Shown here one piece after another: positions 17,153-26,321 of a stretch of 64,000 nucleotides of DNA; the stretch's first letter is position 1; each line of letters opens with the position of its first letter. Origin of the DNA: Microbulbifer donghaiensis (GTDB lineage: Bacteria > Pseudomonadota > Gammaproteobacteria > Pseudomonadales > Cellvibrionaceae). Both the position numbers and the translations under genes were made by a program. The stretch is taken from NCBI RefSeq assembly GCF_900129095.1, contig NZ_FQVA01000003.1, positions 207,776 to 271,775 on the forward strand. Reading direction: 5' to 3'. Under the pieces are notes generated by a model that saw nothing but the letters and a program-made list of their open reading frames with translations, ran no database searches and was not told where the DNA came from.

Positions 17153-19005
17153 GCCGGGTTGATAGCGTCGCGAAGATCCAGCGTCAGCAGAACCTCGTCC
17201 ATGTCCGCGCCCGGCGTGGCGACAAAGCCGCAGTTGTCGAACACCGCCAGCATCGGGCGATTGTCCCGGCGCACGCAAGCCACCATGCGCTCTATGCCGC
17301 GAGCACGCGCAATGGCCTCCAGCTCGTTAAGCAGTGTCGTGGCGATGCCCTTACCGCGGCGGCTCTCCTTGATCACGAAAGCCACCTCGCAGCTGTTGTC
17401 GGCGGCATTGTAGTAGTAGCGCCCCACCCCCTGGATCACCTCGGCCTCGCCTTCGCGATCGGTGAAGCACAGGGCCAGATCGCTACTCTGATCGACACTC
17501 ACCAGGCTGCAGGACTTCTCCCGCGACATCTGCGTGACGTGGTGGTTGTAGCGCATCAGCAGGGTTTCCTTGTTGTGGGTATAGAAAAATTCCTGCAGGC
17601 GGCGCTCATCGGCGGGACGCAGCGGGCGCAGCGTATAGGCGATGCCGTCGAAGCTGAAGGTCTTCGATTCCACCGGGCCGAGCTCCGGCACCGACGTGGG
17701 CGCCTGCTCCTGGTATTCCGGCACCCAGTACAGCTTGCGCACCTCCTCGAGCAGTGCGCGGCGGAATTTCGGGTGGGCGATGCGGATCAGCTCCAGCGCC
17801 CGCTCGCGGATCGTCTTGCCGTGCAGCGAGGCGATGCCGTACTCGGTCACGACATAGTGCACGTGGCCGCGCGAAGTCACCACGCCACCGCCCGGGGTCA
17901 GTGTCGTCACGATGCGCGAGCGCTTACCGTCCCTGGTCGTGGACGGCAATGCGATCACCGGCTTGCCGCCCTGGCTCAGGGCCGCACCGCGGATAAAGTC
18001 CACCTGGCCGCCGATACCGCTGTAGAAGCGGCTGCCGATCGAATCGGAAACCACCTGGCCGGTCAGGTCCACTTCGATGGCACCGTTGATCGACACCATC
18101 TTGTCGTTGCGCGCGATCTTGGTCGGCGAATTGATATGCTCGGCCGGATAGAACTCCACGTGCGGATTGCCGTCGACAAAGTCGTACAGGCGCCGCGTGC
18201 CCATACAGAAACTGGCGACCGCCTTGCCGCGGTGAAATGTCTTCTTGCGGTTGTTGATCACGCCGCTCTTCACCAGATCGATGACGCCATCGGAAATCAT
18301 TTCCGAGTGAATACCGAGATCGCGGTGGTTGCCGAGATAGCGCAGTACCGCATCCGGTATCTTGCCGATACCCAGCTGCAGGGTGGCACCATTGTCGATC
18401 AGCACGGATACATACTGGCCGATCTGCTCGGTAACCTGATCCAGTTGCGGTGGCTCGATTTCCGGCAGCTCCTCCGCTGCCTCGAGCCAGGCATCGATCT
18501 GCTGGATATGGACGAAGCTGTGGCCATTGGTGCGCGGCATGCGCGGGTTCACCTGGGCGATTACCTTGCGCGCGTGCCTGACCGCCGCGGATACCACATC
18601 CACGCTGACACCGAGGGAGCAGTAACCGAATTCGTCCGGCGGACTGACCATCACCAGCGCCGCATCCAGCGGCAGCGTGTGGTCGCTGAACAGACGCGGG
18701 ACTTCCGACAGGAAACAGGGTGTGTAGTCGGCGCGGCCCTCGGCAATGGCCTCGCGCACATTGGCTCCGCCGATAAACAGCGAGTTGACCTTGAACAGGT
18801 CGCGGTAGCGCGGCGTCGCCCAGACATTGTCCGACAGCGTGAGGATATGGGTGACCTCGATATCGTGCAGGCCACGGCTGTGATCGATCAGGTCTGCCAT
18901 CAGCGCATTGGGAACGGCGGCGTTGGAGCCGATAAAGATGCGGCAGCCGGACTTCAGCAGGTTTCCCCACTGCACTTCCGCGCCGGTGTTCGGGCAGGTG
19001 AGCAT
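17143..19005 (-). CDS. Acetyl-CoA hydrolase/transferase fused to GNAT domain
   Basis: A 620-residue fusion. Residues ~1-430 are a CoA-transferase family (Cat1-like acetyl-CoA hydrolase/transferase) domain: GIGKIPDAVLRYLGNH, HSEMISDGVIDLVKSG, ALPSTTRDGKRSRIV and HYVVTEYGIASLHGKT are typical. Residues ~470-615 are a GNAT acetyltransferase, with VAFVIKESRRGKGIATTLL as the acetyl-CoA loop and NRPMLAVFDNCGF near the end. ATG 19005 is used because AAAGGG lies 7 nt upstream; the frame opens earlier at 19098. The N-terminal part would move CoA between acetate and acyl groups or hydrolyse acetyl-CoA. The GNAT part may acetylate a protein such as Acs. Both roles are inferred from family and neighbourhood. 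Confidence 0.92.
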   Translation of the reverse strand: MLTCPNTGAEVQWGNLLKSGCRIFIGSNAAVPNALMADLIDHSRGLHDIEVTHILTLSDNVWATPRYRDLFKVNSLFIGGANVREAIAEGRADYTPCFLSEVPRLFSDHTLPLDAALVMVSPPDEFGYCSLGVSVDVVSAAVRHARKVIAQVNPRMPRTNGHSFVHIQQIDAWLEAAEELPEIEPPQLDQVTEQIGQYVSVLIDNGATLQLGIGKIPDAVLRYLGNHRDLGIHSEMISDGVIDLVKSGVINNRKKTFHRGKAVASFCMGTRRLYDFVDGNPHVEFYPAEHINSPTKIARNDKMVSINGAIEVDLTGQVVSDSIGSRFYSGIGGQVDFIRGAALSQGGKPVIALPSTTRDGKRSRIVTTLTPGGGVVTSRGHVHYVVTEYGIASLHGKTIRERALELIRIAHPKFRRALLEEVRKLYWVPEYQEQAPTSVPELGPVESKTFSFDGIAYTLRPLRPADERRLQEFFYTHNKETLLMRYNHHVTQMSREKSCSLVSVDQSSDLALCFTDREGEAEVIQGVGRYYYNAADNSCEVAFVIKESRRGKGIATTLLNELEAIARARGIERMVACVRRDNRPMLAVFDNCGFVATPGADMDEVLLTLDLRDAINPAAK

Positions 19006-19110
19006 GGTAGCGCCCTTTATTGATCGGTTGCAGACGATCAAAGCATAGTAGCGGCTGGCTTTGGCGCGGCCAACCGTCGGCCGGCGCCAGGATGACAATC
19101 AGGGGGCCTG

Positions 19111-19746
19111 TTAACTCTGCGAGCTGAGAGCCAGCTTGATACCAAAAAAACCAAACAGGCTGCCGGCGGCCCGGTTGAGCCACTTCGCGGCGCGCTCGCT
19201 GGTCTTGAATTTGCGACTCACCGATGCGGACGACCAGGCCAGGAAATGGCACCAGAGCATTCCGTTCGCATTGAAAATCAGCCCGAGCAGAACAAACGCC
19301 AGCGCCTTGCTGTCGCTGTCTGCGGCAATAAACTGCGGTACGAATGCGAGGAAAAACAGCGCGACCTTGGGGTTCAGGACGTTGGTGAGAAATCCCTGAT
19401 AGAAGATTTTTTTCAGGGGTACCGGGGCGGGCTTCTCGGCCTGGATGCCGGCACCGCCGGACTTGCCAACAATCATCGTCGCGCCGACGTACAGCAGGTA
19501 GGCGCAACCGATCAGCTTAACGACGGTAAATGCCCAGGCCGAGGTGGCCAGTATCATCGCAAGCCCGAGGGATGCTGCCAGAACATGCACCATGGTACCG
19601 GTGCCAATACCCAGCGCTGCAGCGGAGCCGGCCCGGAACCCCTGACTGGCACTGCGGCCGACGATATAGAGGGAATCGGGACCGGGCAGGATGTTGAGCA
19701 CCAAGCCGGAGACGACGAACAACCAAAGATTCTCGATCCCAAACAT
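19111..19746 (-). CDS. LysE/RhtB-family exporter
   Basis: A 211-residue inner-membrane protein with about six helices. Diagnostic segments are LVLNILPGPDSLYIVGRSAS in helix 1, SQGFRAGSAAALGIGTG, and the central LKKIFYQGFLTNVLNPKVAL followed by FFLAFVPQF, all characteristic of LysE/RhtB amino-acid efflux proteins. The likely substrate is an amino acid or derivative, not determinable here. It sits between panD and the acetyl-CoA transferase gene on the same strand, with 50- and 105-bp gaps. Co-transcription with panD is possible, but export of beta-alanine would be speculation. Confidence 0.92.
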   Translation of the reverse strand: MFGIENLWLFVVSGLVLNILPGPDSLYIVGRSASQGFRAGSAAALGIGTGTMVHVLAASLGLAMILATSAWAFTVVKLIGCAYLLYVGATMIVGKSGGAGIQAEKPAPVPLKKIFYQGFLTNVLNPKVALFFLAFVPQFIAADSDSKALAFVLLGLIFNANGMLWCHFLAWSSASVSRKFKTSERAAKWLNRAAGSLFGFFGIKLALSSQS

Positions 19747-19796
19747 AAACGATTCCTAACTTGCAGCGGTGAGACTCAAATTCGGAACGGCACCAT

Positions 19797-20183
19797 TCAG
19801 GCTTCCGCCAGTTGTACCGGAATGGTGTTGGAGCTGCGCTCGACGCGGTTGTTCTCGTCCAGGTAAACGAGCTTCGGCAGGAAGCTGTCGGCCTCCTGCT
19901 CGGTCATCTGCGCGTAGGACGCGATGATGATGCGGTCGCCGACCTGTACCCGCCGCGCGGCGGCGCCGTTCATCGAGATGATGCCGGAACCCCGCTCGGC
20001 CAGGATCACGTAGGTGTGGAAGCGCTCGCCATTGCTGACGTTGTAGATATCGATCTTCTCGAACTCGCGCAGGCCGGCCAGTTCGACCAGGTCCTGGTCG
20101 ATCGCGCAGGAACCGTCGTACCAGAGTTCCGCCTGGGTCACCGCGGCCATATGCAGTTTGCACTTCAGCATTTCGATTTGCAT
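19797..20183 (-). CDS. panD: Aspartate 1-decarboxylase
   Basis: A 128-residue pyruvoyl enzyme that makes beta-alanine from aspartate for pantothenate and CoA. The self-cleavage site is Gly24-Ser25 ([10 protein letters not shown]), the same position as in E. coli. The N-terminal [15 protein letters not shown] includes the conserved lysine and histidine region, and [20 protein letters not shown] is the family's central motif. It lies 136 bp downstream of panC on the same strand, so the two may be transcribed together. panB is not in the window. Confidence 0.97.
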   Translation of the reverse strand: MQIEMLKCKLHMAAVTQAELWYDGSCAIDQDLVELAGLREFEKIDIYNVSNGERFHTYVILAERGSGIISMNGAAARRVQVGDRIIIASYAQMTEQEADSFLPKLVYLDENNRVERSSNTIPVQLAEA

Positions 20184-20319
20184 GTTTCATTACCTCCAAT
20201 CAATCGAATCGGCCGTCCTGACCCGTTCGATTGTCGCCCGTGAAATACTGGCGCAGATGCGTAGATCTTCTGGTATTTCGCGGGCTCGCGCCGGCGGCGG
20301 CACATCCTCGTGTCGCGCG

Positions 20320-21168
20320 TTAAAGTTCGAGGGATACGTTATCGATCAGGCGCGCGGCACTGGTGTACATGGCGCCGAGAATCGTGATCTGGCAATCGTC
20401 ATCGGCCGCCGGCTGCAGGTCCTTGCTGTTGCGGATCGAGAAATAATCGACGCGGAAGCCCGCCTTCTCGATGCGTTTCTTCGCCTCGTCTTCCAGCGCG
20501 GCGAAATCGCGGCGGCCGCCTTCGATAGCTTCCTTCACCCAGTTCAGGGATTGGTTCAGTACCGCCACCTTCGCGCGTTCCTGCGGGGTGATGTAGCTGT
20601 TGCGCGAACTCATCGCCAGGCCGTCGGCCTCGCGGTGCACCGGCGCGGCGATGATCTCGACCGGAATACACAGGTCCTCGGCCATGCGGCGGATCACCGC
20701 CAGCTGCTGGAAGTCCTTGATGCCGAACACGGCCTTGTCCGGCTGCACGATATTGAACAGCTTTGACACCACCGTGGTGACCCCCTCGAAGTGGCCCGGA
20801 CGGCTGGCGCCGCAGAGCACATCGGTCATCGCCGGGCAGACCACGCGGGTCTGCTGATCCATGCCGTTCGGGTAGATCTCGCTTTCATCCGGGTGGAACA
20901 GGAAGTCGCAGTTGGCCGCGCGCAGCTTCGCCATATCCTGTTCCATCGTGCGCGGATAGGTGTCCCAGTCCTCGTTCAGGCCGAACTGCAGGCGATTCAC
21001 AAAGATGGACACCACCACCAGGTCACAGAGCTGCTGCGCCGTCTTGACCAGCTCGATATGGGCGTCGTGCAGATTGCCCATGGTGGGCACGAAGCCGACG
21101 GTCTTGCCGTCGCGGCGGGCCTTCGCCAGCGCCTCGCGCAGGCTGGCCACGTGGTGGAAGACTTGCAT
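20320..21168 (-). CDS. panC: Pantothenate synthetase
   Basis: The 282-residue enzyme joins pantoate and beta-alanine using ATP, the last step of pantothenate synthesis. [14 protein letters not shown] carries the HxxH-type nucleotide motif of the family, [19 protein letters not shown] is the pantoate-binding stretch, and [16 protein letters not shown] is the usual FGxKDxQQ segment; SSRNSYI is also conserved. ATG 21168 fits the family N-terminus ([14 protein letters not shown]); an in-frame GTG three codons upstream is the alternative. It works directly with the neighbouring panD product, which supplies beta-alanine. Confidence 0.97.
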   Translation of the reverse strand: MQVFHHVASLREALAKARRDGKTVGFVPTMGNLHDAHIELVKTAQQLCDLVVVSIFVNRLQFGLNEDWDTYPRTMEQDMAKLRAANCDFLFHPDESEIYPNGMDQQTRVVCPAMTDVLCGASRPGHFEGVTTVVSKLFNIVQPDKAVFGIKDFQQLAVIRRMAEDLCIPVEIIAAPVHREADGLAMSSRNSYITPQERAKVAVLNQSLNWVKEAIEGGRRDFAALEDEAKKRIEKAGFRVDYFSIRNSKDLQPAADDDCQITILGAMYTSAARLIDNVSLEL

Positions 21169-21472
21169 CGCGATCACTACCGCTTTGAGTTAATCAGCGC
21201 GGCATCATACTCCCTGCGATGGTGCGCCTCAATATCGCCAGAACGCCTGATTACAGACAATTTCGACCGAAAAGCCGCAAACAGGTCGCGATCTCCGGCA
21301 AAAACCCGAAAACCAGAATCATCGTTCGGTTTTTTTCTCCCCAACCATCCTCCCACCAGCTCCGCGCCCCAACCTGGCTGAACGAATTAATTGCCAGCGG
21401 TTCAGGAAAGATTCAGTCCGCGCCGGGCAAACTGGCTCCCACAGTAGGAAAGGCTGCCCTGGCGGCACTTGA

Positions 21473-21515
21473 AGAGCCCTCAGCGCTCAGAAAGAGAGCC
21501 CTCAGCGCTCAGAAA
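21473..21515. repeat. Short tandem repeat before a DUF6515 gene
   Basis: The 21-mer AGAGCCCTCAGCGCTCAGAAA occurs at 21473-21493 and 21495-21515, and a diverged third copy follows (AGAGCCTCCGGGCTCACGAA). CAGCGCTCAGGAG, which includes the ribosome site of the next gene, resembles another partial copy. The repeats are in the untranslated leader. Confidence 0.75.
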
Positions 21516-21585
21516 AAGAGCCTCCGGGCTCACGAAGGGAGCCACAGAGCTCCAGCAAGAGCCACCAGCGCTCAGGAGAAACTGT

Positions 21586-22410
21586 ATGAAACAGATCATC
21601 ACCGCTATCGCCACCGCCAGCGTGCTGCTGATCGCCGCCCCGGCACTCGCAGACGGCCGCGACCACTACCGCGGCAAGCAGGATTCCGATGTCAGCGGCT
21701 CGGCGTTCCGCAAAGCCTACAACAAGGAACGCGCCAAGAGCCGCGAAGAGCGGCGCGAGCGCCGTGGCGACCGGCGCCCCGTCTACGTGCGCGACGACCA
21801 GGGCAACGGCCGCGGTAAAGGCCACGATAACGGACGCGGCAAAGGCCACGACTATGGCCGCGGGAAGGGCCACGACAGGGGTAACCACCAGGGCGAAAAC
21901 TACGATCGCGACCGCAACCGGCGCCACGCCAAACACGACAAGGGCCGCGACTACCATAAGGGCGAGCGCCGCTACGACAAGGGCTATGAGCGCGGTTACA
22001 AACACGGCTACAAGCACGGGTACAAATACAGCCACGACTGGGGCCACAAGCGCCCGCGCCACAAGCCGCGCCGCCCCTACTACCGCCCGGGCTATCACGC
22101 GCACAAGCCGCGCTGGCGCCCGACCCACTACCACTACGGCTATCGCTGGAGACACCTGCCGAGCAGCTTTGTCAGTATCAGTGTTGGCGCCCTGAGCTTC
22201 TTCTACAGCGACGGTATTTTTTACCGCCCCGCCAGCCACGGCTATGTGGTGGCGAGCGCACCGGTCGGCGCCGTAGTACACGCCTTGCCGGCCTCCGCGG
22301 TGACGGTGGTATTTGGCGGGCTCGAGTACTACGTGGTCTACGACACCTACTACCTGTGGGATGGTCCCCGCGGCGCCTACCGAGTTGTCACCAACCCCGG
22401 TTTCTATTGA
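21586..22410 (+). CDS. Secreted Arg/Gly/His/Tyr-rich protein, DUF6515-like
   Basis: A 274-residue protein with signal peptide MKQIITAIATASVLLIAAPA ending at ALA-D. The mature N-terminal half is strongly basic and low in complexity: three GRGKGHD heptads at ~77-97, then ERGYKHGYKHGYKYSHDWGH and a proline/histidine/tyrosine stretch. The C-terminal ~90 residues form a compact hydrophobic unit, SVGALSFFYSDGIFYRP, GYVVASAPVGAVVHALP, then a strand region YYVVYDTYYLWDG, which matches the DUF6515 type. The C-terminal unit is shared with the protein at 28650-29318. CAGGAG precedes ATG 21586. A strong terminator follows, so it is monocistronic. Function is unknown; a periplasmic or cell-wall location is likely. 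Confidence 0.8.
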   Translation: MKQIITAIATASVLLIAAPALADGRDHYRGKQDSDVSGSAFRKAYNKERAKSREERRERRGDRRPVYVRDDQGNGRGKGHDNGRGKGHDYGRGKGHDRGNHQGENYDRDRNRRHAKHDKGRDYHKGERRYDKGYERGYKHGYKHGYKYSHDWGHKRPRHKPRRPYYRPGYHAHKPRWRPTHYHYGYRWRHLPSSFVSISVGALSFFYSDGIFYRPASHGYVVASAPVGAVVHALPASAVTVVFGGLEYYVVYDTYYLWDGPRGAYRVVTNPGFY

Positions 22411-22443
22411 TCAGCCTGTCACGCAATTTGCCACCCTAACCTC

Positions 22444-22467
22444 AGCGGCCTTCGGGCCGCTTTTTTT
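22444..22467 (+). terminator. Rho-independent terminator
   Basis: AGCGGCC-TTCG-GGCCGCT followed by T's: a 7-bp stem with a stable UUCG tetraloop, 34 nt after the stop of the DUF6515-like gene. Confidence 0.95.
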
Positions 22468-22683
22468 GTCACGGCATTTCAGAAACTCTTACCGCCCACA
22501 AAACCCGAATAAAAATTCAAAAACAAATCAGGCGCACAAATTCATAAATTTCACGCCACAAACCGAATAAAAATTTAATTTTTTCCTGCTGAAAAATAGA
22601 GTTTTTGTTATCTATAGTTATTGCTTTCGAGCCCGACTGGGCCCAAGATTCGCGCCCCGCTAATGACCAACTGAACAGGCGCC

Positions 22684-24606
22684 ATGAAACAGCAACAAGT
22701 ACAAGACTGGACTTGCGAAAACTCGGCTGAGCTTTACGGCATCCGTAACTGGGGCGCCGGTTATTTCGATTTGAACGAAGCCGGCGAGATCACCGTGCGC
22801 GTGGAAAATTCCGCCGGCGCAACGCACAGCGTTTCCCTGATGGATATCGCCCGCGGCGCGACCGAGCGCGGCCTCGGTTTGCCGCTGCTGCTGCGTATCG
22901 AAAACCTGCTCGACGCACAGATCGCGCGCATCAACGAATCCTTTGCCCGCGCCATCGAGGGTTGCGGCTACAACAACGTCTTCCGCGGCGTGTTTCCGAT
23001 CAAGGTAAACCAGCAGTGCCAGGTGATCGAGGAGATCGCCACCGCCGGTCGCAAGTTCAATCACGGCCTGGAAGCGGGCAGCAAGGCGGAGCTGATTGCG
23101 GCGCTGTCGATTCTGGAAAACACCGAGTCGCTGATCGTCTGCAACGGCTACAAGGACGAAGAGTTCATCAACCTGGGCCTGCAGGCACAGCGCCTCGGCG
23201 TGCAGATATTCTTTGTCGTCGAGACGCCCTCTGAGGTGGAAACCATTATCCGCTGCGCCGAGCGCGAGCAGGTGCGCCCCAACATAGGCGCGCGCGTGAA
23301 GCTCGCCTCCAAGGTCGGCGGCTACTGGAACGCCACCAGCGGCGACCGCAGCATCTTCGGCCTCGGCAGTAACGACCTGATTGCGATGGTCGACCAGTTG
23401 CGCAGCCACGACATGCTCGACTGCCTGAAACTGCTGCACTACCACCTGGGCTCCCAGGTACCGAATATCCGCGATATCCGCACCGGCGTGCTGGAGGCCT
23501 GTCGCTATTACGCCGACCTGGTCGAGGAAGGCGCGGCCATGGGTTACCTGGATCTCGGCGGCGGCCTGGCGGTGGACTACGACGGCTCCAAGACCAACTA
23601 CACCCACTCGAAAAACTACTCCCTGGATGAGTACTGTGTGGACGTGGTCGAGGCGATCATGGGCACGCTGGACAGCGAGGGCGTCGCGCACCCGGTGATC
23701 ATTACTGAATCCGGCCGCGCTACCGTCGCCTATTCATCGGTGCTGCTGTTCGATATTCTCGACACCACCCGCTTCGAGCCGGTGGAACTCGAGCGCACGA
23801 AGATTGCGGAAGGCGATCACCAGATGCTGCTGAACCTGCAGGATGCGGTGAACAGCATCAGCGCGAAGAATCTGCAGGAGAGCTATAACGACGCGCTCTA
23901 CTATCGCGACGAAGTGCGCTCCCTGTACCTGCACGGTCAGGTCAGCCTGCGCGAGCGCGCCAACGCGGAAAACCTGTTCCTGCAGGGCGCGCAGGAGATT
24001 CGCAAGCTGCTCGACGAGGCGGAGCAGATTCCGGTGGACCTGCAGGCACTGCCGGAAGTGCTGTCGGATATCTATTACGCAAACGTGAGCGTGTTCCAGT
24101 CGCTGCCGGACATGTGGGCGATTGATCAGGTGTTCCCGCTGGTGCCGATTCACCGTTTGGACGAGGCACCGACGCGCTCCGCCATCATCGCCGACATCAC
24201 CTGCGACTGCGACGGCAAGATCGACCGTTTTATCGGCCGCCAGGAGGAGCAGAAAACACTGCCACTGCACGAGCTCCGCGATGATGAGGACTACATTCTC
24301 GGTACTTTCCTGGTAGGCGCCTACCAGGAGACCCTGGGCGATCTGCACAACCTGTTCGGCGACACCAACGTGGTCAGCGTGCGCATTCACGAGGACGGCA
24401 GTTTCGATTACAGCCGCGAGATTCACGGCGACAGCATTTCCGATGTCTTGAGCTATGTGGAATATCGGCCGCAGGAACTTTTCGAGCGCTTCCGCAAGCT
24501 CGCGGAGCGGGCAGTAAAAGATGGCAGGATCACTGCGCAGCAGCGCAAGCAGATACTGCACACCTATACCGCCAGCATGAGTGGTTATACGTATTTCGAG
24601 AAATAG
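22684..24606 (+). CDS. speA: Biosynthetic arginine decarboxylase
   Basis: The 640-residue PLP enzyme converts arginine to agmatine, the first step of this cluster's polyamine pathway. The PLP lysine is about residue 107 in RGVFPIKVNQQCQVIEEI. The alanine-racemase-fold barrel continues with LLHYHLGSQVPNIRDIR and LDLGGGLAVDYDGS, and the C-terminal beta domain has VIITESGRATVAYSSVLLF. The length is close to E. coli SpeA (658). The product begins MKQQQVQDWTCENSAELYGI. An AT-rich leader at about 22500-22620 is the likely promoter region. Downstream, on the same strand, are carboxynorspermidine synthase, its decarboxylase and agmatinase. Confidence 0.97.
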   Translation: MKQQQVQDWTCENSAELYGIRNWGAGYFDLNEAGEITVRVENSAGATHSVSLMDIARGATERGLGLPLLLRIENLLDAQIARINESFARAIEGCGYNNVFRGVFPIKVNQQCQVIEEIATAGRKFNHGLEAGSKAELIAALSILENTESLIVCNGYKDEEFINLGLQAQRLGVQIFFVVETPSEVETIIRCAEREQVRPNIGARVKLASKVGGYWNATSGDRSIFGLGSNDLIAMVDQLRSHDMLDCLKLLHYHLGSQVPNIRDIRTGVLEACRYYADLVEEGAAMGYLDLGGGLAVDYDGSKTNYTHSKNYSLDEYCVDVVEAIMGTLDSEGVAHPVIITESGRATVAYSSVLLFDILDTTRFEPVELERTKIAEGDHQMLLNLQDAVNSISAKNLQESYNDALYYRDEVRSLYLHGQVSLRERANAENLFLQGAQEIRKLLDEAEQIPVDLQALPEVLSDIYYANVSVFQSLPDMWAIDQVFPLVPIHRLDEAPTRSAIIADITCDCDGKIDRFIGRQEEQKTLPLHELRDDEDYILGTFLVGAYQETLGDLHNLFGDTNVVSVRIHEDGSFDYSREIHGDSISDVLSYVEYRPQELFERFRKLAERAVKDGRITAQQRKQILHTYTASMSGYTYFEK

Positions 24607-24664
24607 GCAATTGGCACCGGCGCGGCCCAATGGAACACACTGAAGCCGGCCCGGTGGCGGCAAA

Positions 24665-24780
24665 TCACTGAGTATCCGTTTTCGAAACCGCTGTGAATAC
24701 ATCCCTGTACGCTGCGTCAGCGACATCCCTGTCGCTGACGCTTTCGAAAACGGATACCCAGCACTTTGCCTTAAATTCAA
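24665..24780. repeat. Dispersed intergenic repeat, copy 2
   Basis: CACTGAGTATCCGTTTTCGA opens the element and TCGAAAACGGATACCCAGCA near 24753-24772 closes it as an inverted repeat. Between them are GCTGTGAATACATCCCTGTA and an internal hairpin CGTCAGCGACA-N-TGTCGCTGACG. It shares its central and end words with 3049-3190. It lies in the speA to carboxynorspermidine synthase gap. Confidence 0.8.
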
Positions 24781-24838
24781 ACTTACTTGCTTCGTCGTCA
24801 ATACGAAGTCTCGAGTGTTACGCGAAGAGCATGGTTGT

Positions 24839-24926
24839 GGTAACAGTTTGCGGGACTGTCGAAAAGAAGGACCTTTTCGACAAGCCCCCAGGGATGGGTT
24901 TACGGCGCGTCCCGCGAACTGTTACC
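24839..24926. repeat. Nested two-level hairpin element
   Basis: The outer arms GGTAACAGTTTGCGGGA (24839-24855) and its near-perfect complement (24910-24926, one mismatch) enclose a second perfect stem, TGTCGAAAAG at 24857-24866 with CTTTTCGACA at 24873-24882. It lies directly after the dispersed repeat and about 100 nt before the next gene. A structured mRNA leader or a mobile palindromic element are both possible. Confidence 0.75.
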
Positions 24927-25022
24927 GCGACCAGGCTCGCCAATGAGTTGTCCGAGAGGCGCAGTGAAGGCTTGCCTCAGAAAAAAGTGGCTTAAATTCC
25001 ACAAAAAATATGGAGATCTATC

Positions 25023-26216
25023 ATGGCCAATGTACTGATTATCGGCGCCGGCGGCGTCGGCCAGGTGGTGGCACACAAGTGCGCCCAGGTCGAGGATGTG
25101 TTTGAAAATATCACCCTCGCCAGCCGCACCAAGAGCAAGTGCGACAAGATCGCCGCAATGTTGCCGCGCAAGATCGACACCGCCGAAGTGGATGCCGACA
25201 ATGTACCGGAGCTGGTCAAGCTGATCGAAAAAGTGAAGCCGGACATGGTGATCAACGTCGCCCTGCCGTACCAGGATCTGCACATCATGGATGCCTGCCT
25301 GGAAACCGGCGTGCACTACCTGGACACTGCCAACTACGAGCCGCCGGAAGAGGCCAAGTTCGAGTACAAGTGGCAGTGGGCCTACCAGGACAAGTTCGAG
25401 AAGGCCGGCCTGATGGCACTGCTCGGCAGCGGTTTCGATCCCGGCGTGACCAGCGTCTTCACTGCCTATGCGAAAAAGCACCACTTCGACCGGATCAAGA
25501 CGCTGGACATCATCGACTGCAACGCCGGTGATCACGGCCTGCCGTTCGCGACCAATTTCAATCCGGAGATCAATATCCGCGAAATCACCGCCAACGGTCG
25601 CTACTGGGAAAACGGCGAGTGGATCACCACCAAACCGATGGAAGAGAAGCGCGTGTTCGATTTCCCCGCCGGTATCGGTGAGAAGGACATCTACCTGCTC
25701 TACCACGAAGAGCTGGAGTCCCTGTCCAAGCACTACCCGGAAATCGAGCGCGCGCGCTTCTGGATGACCTTCGGCGCCAGCTATCTGAAGCACCTGGAAG
25801 TACTGCAGAACGTCGGCATGACCAGCATCGAGCCGATCGAGTTCCAGGGCCAGCAGATAGTGCCGATCCAGTTCCTGAAGGCGCTGCTGCCGGATCCGGC
25901 CAGCCTCGGTCCGCTGACCAAAGGCAAGACCTGCATCGGCAATATCATTCGCGGCACCAAGGATGGCGAAGAGAAGATCTACTACGTCTACAACATCTGT
26001 GACCACCAGGAGTGCTACGAGGAAGTGCAGTCCCAGGCCATCTCTTACACCACCGGTGTACCGGCGATGATCGGCGCCAAGATGATGCTCGAGGGCAAGT
26101 GGATGAAGCCGGGAGTCTGGAACATGGAGCAGATGGATCCGGATCCGTTTATGGCGGACCTGAACCAGTACGGCCTGCCCTGGCAGGAAACCTGGCTGGA
26201 CAAGCCGTTCCAATAA
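25023..26216 (+). CDS. Carboxynorspermidine synthase (saccharopine dehydrogenase family)
   Basis: A 397-residue NAD(P)H-dependent reductase of the saccharopine dehydrogenase fold. The N-terminal Rossmann motif is VLIIGAGGVGQVVAHKCAQ and is followed by ITLASRTKSKCDKI. The domain core includes DMVINVALPYQDLHIMDACL and LLGSGFDPGVTSVF. In the family, the enzyme joins aspartate semialdehyde to putrescine or diaminopropane, giving carboxyspermidine or carboxynorspermidine. This assignment rests on the LYS1-like sequence type and on the next gene being the matching decarboxylase. GGAG precedes the ATG at 25023. It lies in the four-gene polyamine cluster. Confidence 0.92.
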   Translation: MANVLIIGAGGVGQVVAHKCAQVEDVFENITLASRTKSKCDKIAAMLPRKIDTAEVDADNVPELVKLIEKVKPDMVINVALPYQDLHIMDACLETGVHYLDTANYEPPEEAKFEYKWQWAYQDKFEKAGLMALLGSGFDPGVTSVFTAYAKKHHFDRIKTLDIIDCNAGDHGLPFATNFNPEINIREITANGRYWENGEWITTKPMEEKRVFDFPAGIGEKDIYLLYHEELESLSKHYPEIERARFWMTFGASYLKHLEVLQNVGMTSIEPIEFQGQQIVPIQFLKALLPDPASLGPLTKGKTCIGNIIRGTKDGEEKIYYVYNICDHQECYEEVQSQAISYTTGVPAMIGAKMMLEGKWMKPGVWNMEQMDPDPFMADLNQYGLPWQETWLDKPFQ

Positions 26217-26231
26217 AATCCATCGACCACA

Positions 26232-26300
26232 CGTAGGAGCCTGCTTGCAGGCGAAAGGCACGGAGCTCTGCTCCTGTTCGCCTGCAAGCAGGCTCCTACG
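26232..26300. repeat. REPIN-type inverted repeat
   Basis: Perfect 24-nt arms at 26232-26255 and 26277-26300, read as GTAGGAGCCTGCTTGCAGGC extending to GCGAA, around a 21-nt loop. The GTAGGAGC head and internal CTGCTTGCAG palindrome have the form of gammaproteobacterial REP sequences arranged head to tail as a REPIN, well known in Pseudomonas. It sits in the gap between two polyamine genes. No REP-associated transposase is in the window. Confidence 0.85.
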
Positions 26301-26321
26301 GCAACCATTGCGAGCTCACTA

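Noticed and set aside
21473..21515. CRISPR array
   Set aside because: Only two to three adjacent 21-nt repeats with no spacers; a simple tandem repeat.
24607..25022. Riboswitch upstream of the carboxynorspermidine synthase gene
   Set aside because: The hairpins look like repeat elements shared with another locus, and no known aptamer consensus was recognised.
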